A stretch of DNA of 64,000 nt from Hyaloperonospora brassicae (Eukaryota > Oomycota > Peronosporomycetes > Peronosporales > Peronosporaceae), in contig CANTFL010000254.1 of NCBI GenBank assembly GCA_947650285.1, positions 1 to 64,000 of the forward strand, read 5' to 3'. Both the position numbers and the translations under genes were made by a program. Each line of letters opens with the position of its first letter. The stretch's first letter is position 1. Below, piece after piece: positions 55,009 to 64,000 of the stretch. The notes below the pieces were generated by a model. The model was given only the letters and a program-made list of their open reading frames with translations. It did no database searches and was not told the origin of the DNA.

Positions 55009-57973
55009 TCAACTCTTCGCGTCAAGAGTCTGCCGAGTCGTATCCGATTTTCGCTGACCCAGCTGCTCGCGTTCACGTGGAGCCATAGACTGACGCAAGC
55101 GTTGATTTTCCAGCTCTAGCTCGCGAATTTTGCTCATGCGGGTCTCCTGTTCGGCCAGAGCGATCTCGAGTCCGCGTACAAATTCATGCAGCAACTCTTT
55201 GCGCTCGCGCCATTCACCTTCGTCCATGTGTTGCCACCGTCCGATACGACGCGCCATGTCCGATAACTCGCTCACGTACTTGCTCTTGAGCACCGACGTG
55301 AGTGATGGGCGGGTAGTGCTCGCGAAAGCTGCTACTGGAGCGGGAAGCGTCGAACTTGCTGCCTCAATCGCTGAAGACCTGTCAATACTGCCTGGATGGG
55401 TCACGGTATCATGTCGGATATCCTCGTCGTGTTCAGGATCGTCTTGTTCATCGTTACGGTCATTTTCATTGACTTCGGCGAGTTCATTGTCATTGTCATC
55501 CGTGAGGTATCGGGAAGATGAAGTAGAGAGCGGTAGTGTCTTGGTACTTGCACTGCCACCACTGATCAATGTCTTGTTCGATGTGTTTGCAGAGCTTCCA
55601 GCACGAGCGAGTCGAGGACGGGCGTGGTCTTCGTTCTTGACCTCATCTTTTTCTTCTTCTTTGAGGTCAAACGCATTCATGATCTCGTCGCTGTGAACAG
55701 CTGCTTGGCGACGTAACGAACGAGTTGCTATCCTAGATTGTGCCACAGGAGTCGGGCCTTCCATCTCTGCTTGCCGTCTGGCTGCTGCTACTTGCCTTGA
55801 TGTTGACTTTTGCGGCAAATAGCGTGCAGTCGAGTCACCACCTCGTCGAGATGTGTGACTTGGTACCGTTGTGGGTGGATTCGCCGCCATTGATGCGGAC
55901 ATGTCGTCGTCTACAGACGCCAGCTCCTCGTCGTCAAGTCTCTCTTGTGTTGGTGAGGAGTTCAAGATCACCTTGTTGATATTGTTGATGGCGTATTTGA
56001 GCTCCGTCTGCTGCTCACTTAGCGCCAATTGACTCGAGCTGCTCAGTTGAGCAGGTCGTCGACGCATCTGTAAGCGCTCGAGCTGGTCTTCTAGTTCTCG
56101 GATCCGAGCTCGGTACTTTCGCAGCAATGCCGATTCGCCTAATCCGTCGTTCACGACCACGCGATTACGCACTCTTCGTGCACGGCTTGCAAACTTCAGC
56201 GTATTGTGCGTCTCGGCCAAGCACTCGACGGATGGCGATGCCGTGCACACAATGGCAATTTGCGCTTGACCACCCAGTGATGGCTGCAAAATTCGAGTGA
56301 GTTTGGAATTACGATACGGCAGGTGCGGCGTGTGGGGTGGTCGACTACCGCCCGCTTCGGTCCTGTGGCGATCCCGACTGAGTTTCCAGATAATGTGTCC
56401 GAGCGTGAGGAGGCTGCGGTTGATATACTTGCCTTCTTCTAGAGCCTGTCCTGTAGTATTGGCAAGTCGGACGCTCTCAGAGCCGGCAAGATCGACAATG
56501 TTCAAGGTAGCGGATCGTACAGAAGCTACCTCGCTGCAGTCTCGACTGCTCTGCTTATCTTGACTTTCGATCACCTACACAACAAACAAACGCAGCACCA
56601 GACAGGGTACAAGTCAGTCAGTCTCTTGAGAGCTTTGGCCTGCTCTGTAGCAGCAAAAAGTCGAGTTGAGAAGCTCAACGAAGGCAGTGGATGCTGTTCA
56701 CAGTGTACGGAATCGACACGCAAGAAGCAAAGGGCATGAGCAAAAATGCAGCAAGATCGTTTACCATTCGGAATACCACGTGAGACCTGGACGATTGGTC
56801 ATTTGACTCGGTCGTTGCCATGTGACGGTGCAAGTTGCCTAACTCGACGAGCGACAGCACGTGTTCGGTCGACAGCACAATTTCTTCACGCAAGCCTTTG
56901 ATCACCACGTCTTTGGTGACAAACCCATCGCGAGCGTTTGTACTCGTTGCAGCGCCTCGATGGTGCACATCGTAGATCTTAATGTCTGACTTCGCACCTG
57001 CCGCGAGCAAGTCGTGAATCCGTTCGTTGTAGATCTCCAAGTACGAGAACCGCAGCAAGAACTCCATGCTAGGATGCCGCGCAATGCTATCGAATATATC
57101 CTGTACGGCCAGCCGGATAATTCCTGGATCTCCTCGACCGCCCTGTACAGATCAAAGTACAAGCAAAACACAAGAACGAGTTGTCAGGCATCGCTGGCTT
57201 GGTGCCAACAATGTGCATTGTTACAGCACTACAGCAGTCAGACATCCATCAAACCATCACCGACCTGCATCGTGTACGTCTTGCCCGTGCCTGTTTGTCC
57301 ATAGAGGAACACAGACGAGTGATAGCCTTCCATTGCTGCCATAATAGCATCCTGAACATGAACAAACACATACGCGAAAGCCACAGCACGCACACCACAC
57401 ACATCCTGTACCGTAAGTGACTTGACACGTGCTCGAACACGCAGCAGCGCTTCTCAACGCTCAATGACAGCAACAGCTCTGTACCTTGACAGTCTCTTGA
57501 TACACCGTTTGTGTTTGCGTTGCAGGAGGATACAAATGGTCCACCGAGTACGACGACGGTAACGTCACGGCCGCATCCCGTCGACTCGAAGCGATGGACG
57601 GTCCGGTCGGTGGGTTTCCACTCCGGCGCTTCAGTTGCTGCATCCTGTCACCGTCGTCCTGCTGATCACTTCGGGAAGGAATCTGGGCCGGAAATATCTG
57701 CTGATACAGCGTATTCTCGTGCCTACACACACACACATACAAACGTGCCCATGGAGGTATACATAGCCGCACACACAGACACACCCACACTAATGTCATC
57801 AGCAGCTCGTCCATGAGGCAGACTCTGCATTGTTCCCGTCTCCCCCATCACTCTGTCTCCACGTACCACGTCCACGCGGCCTTACCACCGGCTCGGAGCT
57901 TTTCCGTCCGAGTAAAAGGGCGAAGGCGAACGCACACTTTGATCCGGTGACGGTCCCGCATTGACGAAGCCAT
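55009..57973 (-). CDS. kinesin motor protein, kinesin-7 (CENP-E-like) type
   Basis: Plus-end-directed microtubule motor. Five exons, 57867-57973, 57485-57722, 57265-57351, 56765-57142 and 55009-56574, are in frame at every junction; 791 aa. The start is ATG 57973 (MASSMRDRHRIKVCVRLRPF, the first motor strand). P-loop GQTGTGKT is at about 133-140, switch I NDQSSRSH near 262, and switch II DLAGSE at 298. YINRSLLTLGHIIWKLS, LPYRNSKLTRILQPSLGG and NTLKFASRARRVRNR resemble the kinesin-7 group. After the neck a coiled coil runs KYRARIRELEDQLERLQ. A long Ser/Thr/Asp/Glu-rich low-complexity region follows, then a final coiled coil (WRERKELLHEFVRGLEIALAEQETRMSKIRELELENQRL). It is shorter than animal CENP-E. 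A cytoskeletal or mitotic role is inferred. Confidence 0.93.
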
Positions 57974-60270
57974 CGCGACGCTCTCGGGGTGGCGCGCCTA
58001 TAGGTATGTAGATGTATGTAAACCACCCCCAACTTGAAGGACGGTCTCAAGCAGGAAGGAAGCGACGGACGGACGGACAAGGGGGCGGGGCGACTGAAGG
58101 GTACACGACGTGCGCGTGGGTTCGGCCGACACGAGTGAATAATACAGACGGCGCGCGTCGCGGCGCACTGGGGAGCGACAGTACCGTCGTCCCATCCACG
58201 TTTCGTGCGTGACCCATCGTCGTGTGCTTTACATAGCAAGGAACGCAAACGAGCCCCACCATCAAGTCAACATTCGGTTCTTCTGGACGTAAAGCTCACG
58301 TCGAGATGGGAAGATCGAGTGCAGTGACGACCTCGTCTCGTCTCCCCAGCGATCATCTCGGACGGCTCAGTTCCCCGCATGGGTTCTACAGCTGACACGC
58401 GCGAACAAGTCAATCGGTGTGCGTGAGCTCGCAATCAACACGCGATCGCGACTCGAAAGCCCGTGAAAAACGACGCCTGGCGTCGTTTCCCCCTTTGGTT
58501 TCCCTTTGTCACAAAACACCCCCCAAAACCAGTTGCCGACCGCTCTCTCGTGCACGAGCAACGACTTGTTTGGAATAAGGTCTCGCGCGCGAGATGTCTC
58601 TGGTCACGGGAGCGGAAATTTCCTGCGCCCCTTTATGACGTACGCGTTTGTGTCTCGGGCTTTGTGTCTTGGGTTTGTGTGTTCGTAAGACGCCGTCAGA
58701 CGAGCGCCGATGCGACAAGTGCCCTGCGATGCAACGACCGCGGAAAAAAAGTCGTGTCAGACGTGACAAAGACGCAGCGGATCGGGTTCGACGAGCGAAG
58801 CTGCGGGTGCACGAGAGTTTTCTCGAGCCACAGCAGGTGTTGGGACCTATTTGGGCTCTTTTGCTGCAGCTATTGCTGGACGTGACGTTGTCGCTGGTCT
58901 GGTCAATGGGTGTCGCCTCGAACCGATCGAGCGGCGCAACGTCGACGGCCAAGTGTCGTGTACAATCCGACGATGTTTGGTTGACCCGTCAGATGGGAAG
59001 AGAGAGCGAGAGATGGTGCACTAGAGACTAGTCGCGTGTGCAGAGAGGGGGACGGGAGGTGCGACCCCATCGGGCACAGAACAGGGGCCAGTACGGGCTC
59101 GGACATGGACGTACTGTACTTGAGGGAAAAAAAAGCTGGTCACGCACGTGTTGAGACAAGTGCACACGTCTCTGTTGGCACGCGCGTCGCGTACATAGTG
59201 GCGGTTGTACATTGTCGTTGAATGGAAGTGAGGGCGGACACGAAAAGCTCGACGCTGTTGTGGCGGTCGATGAAGTCGCAGGCTTTTGTCGCGCACTCTC
59301 GTGCGGTGACGTGAGTATATATGGTCTACTTGCAATCGCGTCGAGCCGACTGTCGTTGTCGTCCTACTAGTGTGTTCCACGAGGTGTGACAGCACTTTCC
59401 GGCTGCTGTGTCAATAGCATGTGCATCTACGAGTAGGAACATCTACAGTGGACGTAGTGCTGCAACTCTTGTTCGCTAGTCGATGGGTACACCCTACGAT
59501 CTGGCTGGACATCCCGTCAGAAGCGGACGGCAACTCCATCAAGAAGCTCACATTGAATCAGCCGGTCGTCGCGATACGATACGGTCGCAGTGACAATGCA
59601 CGGGGCAACAGAGTAGACGCGTCGCGTACTGGATCCATGCAGATACATCATTACAAGTCACTCGAAACTCGAACGTGACTACAGCTTTCGAGGTTTCGCG
59701 AAAGACCAAACACGTGGAAGACAAGACTAAACGCAATAGCTGGAGGTCGGTCTGTCGTTTTCCTGTCATTCGGATCGATTGGCGGTATGCACCACGTGTC
59801 TGCTACAATTTGAAGACCCATTGAGCTGATTCAGCTGGAGCTGTATGTGGTGAAGAGCTTGCGGCAGTATAACATGTGCAAAGCCTTTTGTAGACAGACA
59901 TGCAGAACGCACTGATGAGCAAATGTGTGCGGGTGACACAGTGATACGTCGTGACGATGGAACGATTGAGTGCAGCGTTCAAGTAATTGACTGACAAGTG
60001 TTGCATCGACACGATGTCGCCTTTGCACACGTCAGCGAAAATGTGGTCCTTGACGAATGGCTATCTATGGGTTATGAGATTCGTTACTACCATCGACATG
60101 GATCGCCGGTGCGTGTCATCGACGATAGACTGAGTTTGTAAGCGATCACGACGAGAGGGGCGCTGAGAATCCGTAATCAAACGTGTGTTCATTCTACCAA
60201 CAGAAAAGCAGCAGCAACAGAACGCGAGTCCACTTGTTCGACGCGAAAACGCCGTATTCGAGATGCAGCT
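57974..60270. other. 2.3-kb gene-free region
   Basis: Upstream of both the kinesin gene (minus) and panC (plus). Frames to 147 codons without domains and no large repeat. The right end is occupied by the tandem repeat at 60274-60395. Confidence 0.5.
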
Positions 60271-60273
60271 ATC

Positions 60274-60395
60274 TTACAGCGCTCTAACGTTTGCAATAAC
60301 GCTCTTCGCACCGCTAAAATACCGCACTTTTACAGTGCTCCAACGTTTGCGATACCGTTCTTCACACAGCTAAAATACCGCGAGTTTTTTTACAG
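60274..60395. repeat. 56-bp imperfect tandem repeat upstream of panC
   Basis: Copy 1 starts TTACAGCGCTCTAACGTTTG at 60274 and copy 2 TTACAGTGCTCCAACGTTTG at 60330. Both contain GCTAAAATACCGC, and a third copy begins TTACAGC at 60390. It lies about 55 bp before the panC start codon, so it could be promoter DNA. Confidence 0.85.
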
Positions 60396-60448
60396 CTGCA
60401 TGAAGAGAGACGTAGCCAGTGGCGGTCGACGATACAGATCTACTCGTA

Positions 60449-61489
60449 ATGCTGACGGCCCGTCGCTTGCTGCTGAAGCGGTCTGCGCTCATCCGACGAT
60501 GCTTTGCCTCCAGTGTGACACAAGTCATTGAGACAGTGGATCAGTTCCGCCGCGTGCGTCGCGCGTTAGCGTCTGCTGCCACGTTGGGGTTCGTTCCGAC
60601 CATGGGGGTACGTACGTACGTCTCTGTTCGCAACCCAATTGGGTTTACTCGGTTTTCTATTCGATCGTCTGACAGTATCTGCACTGGCCACTGCGCTCTA
60701 TCGGTGTGCAAATAGGGTCTCCACGATGGACACATGGCGCTAATCCAGCAGGCGCGGAGCTCGTGCGACTTCGTGGCTGCCAGTATCTTTGTCAACCCGA
60801 CTCAATTTGGACCAAACGAGGACTATTCCAAGTACCCTCGTACGTTTGACCAGGACATGGTCCGGCTGCAGCAAGCAAACGTGGACTTTGTGTTCCGCCC
60901 CTCGGTCCATGAAATGTACCGGCCACATCATCGGTGCTACGTCGAGCCCGAGGGCTTCGACGACTTGGTCGAAGGTCAGTGCCGCAAAGGCCACTTTCGA
61001 GGTGTCGCGACAGTCGTCACCAAGTTGTTTAACATTGTGCAGCCCACGCACGCGTTCTTTGGCCAAAAAGACGCGGCACAGGTCGTGCTCGTCAAGCGGA
61101 TCGTCTCGGACTTGAACATCCCCGTGGAGATTGGCATTGTGCCCATTGCACGTGAACCAAACGGGCTTGCGCTCTCGACGCGCAACCAGTACTTGAGCTC
61201 TGCAGAGCAAAAAGCAGCGGGTGTGTTGCATCATGGCCTTGTACATGCGCGGGACTTGTTCGAGGCAGCAAAGACAGCGGGACAAACAGCAGTTGGTGCA
61301 GAGCTGCTGCGTGCGGTTGTTTGCCGAGCGTACGAACGCGAACCGCTGGTGACCGCCATCGACTATGTGTCGGTGGGATCCAAAGAGACAATGCAAGAGG
61401 TGGCTGAAGTCGGTACACTCGACGGAGCCATCATTTCCGTCGCTGTCAAAGTCGGAAACTGCCGTCTGATCGACAACATCGTGCTTTAG
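60449..61489 (+). CDS. panC: pantothenate synthetase (pantoate--beta-alanine ligase)
   Basis: Joins pantoate and beta-alanine with ATP to make pantothenate (vitamin B5), the precursor of coenzyme A. Exon 1 is 60449-60607 and exon 2 60716-61489, with a 108-nt intron (GTACGT to AATAG) at FVPTMG/GLHDGHM; 310 aa. The start is the first ATG in frame. The leader MLTARRLLLKRSALIRRCFASS looks like a mitochondrial presequence. Family motifs are VPTMG.LHDGHM (nucleotide site), IFVNPTQFGPNEDYSKYPR, LVEGQCRKGHFRGVATVVTKLFNIVQP, FFGQKDAAQ, PIAREPNGLALSTRNQYLS and the C-terminal AIDYVSVGS..A.KVGNCRLIDN. The full catalytic set seems present. It is convergent with the RecQ gene, 86 bp apart. Confidence 0.95.
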
Positions 61490-61575
61490 AATACTGGGCG
61501 CGACGCCCATTGTTTGTTTTGACTGAACTTGGGCAATCGCTGTGATTCACCTTTGCACGTCATGATGAGACGGCA

Positions 61576-64000
61576 TCAGGTAGATCGCTTTTTTGTAGTC
61601 TGAGTCGCTCCTGAGACGCCTATTGACCGTTTGCGACTAGCACTCGTCGCTCCTGAACTCGCGTTTTGGCTCAACACGTCCGCGTCCCACGCATCCCAAT
61701 CGATATCGTTGAGGCTGTCACCAACGTCGATCACAGCACAGCTTGTATCGCTGCTAGGCCGGGCAGACGTCACTGCCGTTGCGGCATTTCCCTTTCCCTG
61801 AAAAAATGGGGACGACTTCGGAATCGGAGGCGCCTCGACAATCTCGACGTCAGAGTCCATTGCGTCAATGCTGTCCAGCACGCTGTTTGAGCGCGATGTC
61901 GGCATTGGAGTCGGTACCAGGTTGTGCTGTTGCAATCGGCATTGGAGAGGTACGTGTGAATCACAAGCAGGCGTAGCCCAAACAGGATACAAGTCGGTAC
62001 GACCAAACCTTTTCGAGATGGTTCTTGACGATCCCGATGATCGCTTCGCCATACTTCTTCACGCGAATGCGTCCAATACCGTCGATCTTCAGAAGCTCTG
62101 CGTTCGAAACGGGAACCGAATTCGCAATCGACGCAATGCCTGCAGTCGTGAGAATGTGGTACGGCATGACGTTCTCGCTATCGCACACGCTCGCACGCCA
62201 ATCCTTGAGCATTCGCGCCAGTGTCTCAACGTGTTGTTCAGGTATTCTGTTGTCCAAATACAACACGTCAGGTCATGCAGTCTGCTCGTGTCATGTGAAA
62301 ATCTGAAAAGAGTCACGTACCTCCTAGACGACGCGCTCTCTGGAATGAGCGGATACTCGATCGTAGTTGGCGTTGGCGCGACTACACCCACTGCATCGTC
62401 GTCGTCATAGTCATCACTCAACTCCTCAACAGCTTCCTTCGCATGCGCTTTCCTCCGCTTCTTCGCCGTCTTTCGTGTTTTATCTGCTGTCGCTGACTTT
62501 TTCGTCGCAGCAGCCTTTTTGGGTGCTTTTTTCTTGGACGTCTTGGCTCCCTCTTGCGGAATACCGTCGCTAGCAGACGCACGCGGTTGGTGTTTTGTCT
62601 TGCACACAATGCGAACCCGTTCGCCACGATTGAGTCGGTTTGCGTTATATCCTAGCGACAAGAACGTCGTAGTGAAGCCTTTCGCGTTTGTTTGATCCTG
62701 CACAGAACGTCGCATCGCACATCAGGTGATTGCGATGATGGTCACCCATCTCAAGCATACAGCCCCCTACCACTTCGCGCAGATACTGCCGCAGGATCAT
62801 GTGATATAGTATGCGCTCCACCTCACTACGCGAGTAGCGGCCCTTGCCTTTACCGAACCCTCTGAGCTGTGAGAACTGGTCTTGCTTCCATTCTTTGCCC
62901 TTCACCACCAGGCCGAGGAATATTTGAGCTACTTGTACAATCGTCGTGGGATCGCCGGCTTCGTGAAGCGTTTTGACTAGAAGAAATACAAACATCGATC
63001 AGGACCAGCTTACTCTCTCCTCGACTAGCGCAATCAATCGTACTCATTTCGGCCAGCAACACGCAGTCTTCAGTCACGTCTGACTTCTCAAACGTCATTC
63101 CCAAAGCCTTGTTTTTGCAGTTATCGCACGTTCCATGACATTGCTCACTCGAAAAATGCTCGCCAAAATACTCGAGAAGAGACGTTCGTCGACATTCGAC
63201 TTGGTTCTCGCAAAACTCGGTCATACGTCGAAGGTTCTGCAGATGAACGTTGCGGTGCTGCGCGTTTTCGCGGTCTTTCGTAATCAGTTTGCGACGTCGG
63301 GTCTAGTTTTCACAAATACTCGGTCAACGTTCTACTGCAGCAAAGTAGTCAAGCTAAACAACAAACATACCAAATCCAAAAAGGAATAGTAGAGGATGCA
63401 GTTCGCCGTTTCGCCATCTCTCCCGGCTCGGCCAGCCTCCTGTACACAATATCACAATTTAGCAACCACGACATCGTTATTGTGGCGACAACCGTACCTG
63501 GTAGTAGTGCGTCACGGACTGAGGAATCGTGTGGTGAATAACGTAGCGCACGTCCGGTTTGTTGATCCCCATCCCGAAGGCTATAGTGGCGCAAATAAGC
63601 TTGATCTTGCCTTTGCTCCACTCGTGATGGCGAAACGCACGGTCGTCTGGTTCCAGTCCTGCGTGGTAAAACGAGATCTGACTGGCTTTGCGCGTGTTCT
63701 CGAACCCCAACGCTTTGATCAGCTTCTCTGCTGTTTGTTCGCAATCCTTTTTGGACAAGCTAGTCACACCATGGTACACAACAAGTCGGTAAGCAATGGT
63801 CGTTCAGTACGCATCTATCTGCTGAATCTGTCGGCAAGCGCACCAATAGATGATCCCAGAGTCATCGATGTGCTTCCGAACGTAATCTGCAATCTCACTC
63901 ATGAATTTGGGGCTCTTCTTGCGTACGTCGTACGTCAAATTGTGCCTGCCAGTTACCCAACACGATAAGGAAAGGGTACACGAGCCATGTGTCAAACACA
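61576..64000 (-). CDS. RecQ-family DNA helicase (C-terminal part; 5' end outside window)
   Basis: A 3'-5' DNA helicase for recombination and fork repair. Eight exons are in the window: 63844-63945, 63498-63759, 63371-63439, 63044-63302, 62771-62976, 62321-62697, 62009-62246 and 61576-61926, all in frame. An acceptor at 63946 shows the gene continues beyond the right edge, where the first RecA-like domain must lie. Seen here: motif IV region ([28 protein letters not shown]), motif V ([19 protein letters not shown]), motif VI ([12 protein letters not shown]), the zinc-binding segment ([19 protein letters not shown]....QCHGTCDNC), an RQC winged-helix part ([28 protein letters not shown]), a Lys-rich linker ([13 protein letters not shown]) and an HRDC domain ([16 protein letters not shown].....[20 protein letters not shown]). 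The C-tail is acidic. Which RecQ subtype is uncertain. Confidence 0.93.

Overview
The window looks like nuclear DNA of an oomycete (water mould or downy-mildew relative). The evidence is intron-poor to moderately intron-bearing genes with short GT-AG introns (about 44-190 nt, often GTACGT or GTGCGT donors), a pair of bZIP-like/START-like genes of an oomycete-expanded type, one start site resembling the oomycete initiator, and intergenic DNA full of microsatellites and decayed transposons. Species cannot be named. No viral, plasmid or bacterial feature is seen, and no tRNA, rRNA or CRISPR array.

Layout. 1-2.2 kb holds transposon relics: a broken Tc1/mariner transposase end and a Ty1/copia RNase H fragment. 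2.2-12 kb is gene-poor. It has a small Cys-rich protein and two paralogous bZIP-like/START-like genes (5.4-7.0 and 10.3-11.8 kb, minus strand) that share a final intron at the same codon, separated by about 3.3 kb containing a 97-bp tandem duplication. 12-32 kb is the gene-dense core: NCA2/DGS1-like mitochondrial membrane protein, eIF2B beta, a CPSF30-like CCCH + YTH + DCD + KH protein, splicing factor Prp18, a PX-domain protein, GINS subunit Psf2, a protein with two RRMs and five CCCH fingers, the mitochondrial ATPase AFG1, and a stand-alone DUSP-domain protein whose 5' end does not read through in one frame. 32-49 kb is mostly non-coding. It contains mitochondrial-type tryptophanyl-tRNA synthetase and two tiny paralogous proteins (59 and 45 aa) that share a 19-residue core, set in about 13 kb of simple repeats and one perfect 15-bp hairpin. 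49-64 kb is dense again: L-2-hydroxyglutarate dehydrogenase-like flavoprotein, PDCD2/Tsr4, a BAR-like protein, a kinesin-7-like motor, pantothenate synthetase, and the C-terminal two thirds of a RecQ helicase that runs off the right edge.

Genes working together. There is no operon or dedicated pathway cluster. Two loose themes recur. One is RNA processing and translation (CPSF30-YTH, Prp18, RRM/CCCH protein, eIF2B, PDCD2, TrpRS). The other is mitochondrial function (NCA2, AFG1, TrpRS, L2HGDH, possibly PanC). Several genes are divergent with short shared promoters (15.9-16.3 kb, 50.69-50.82 kb, 11.75-12.15 kb) or convergent with tiny gaps (38 bp at 14.3 kb, 86 bp at 61.5 kb). The points most worth a second look are the CCCH-YTH-DCD-KH architecture, the microprotein pair, the repeated motif in the 11.9-12.05 kb bidirectional promoter, and the twin bZIP/START genes.
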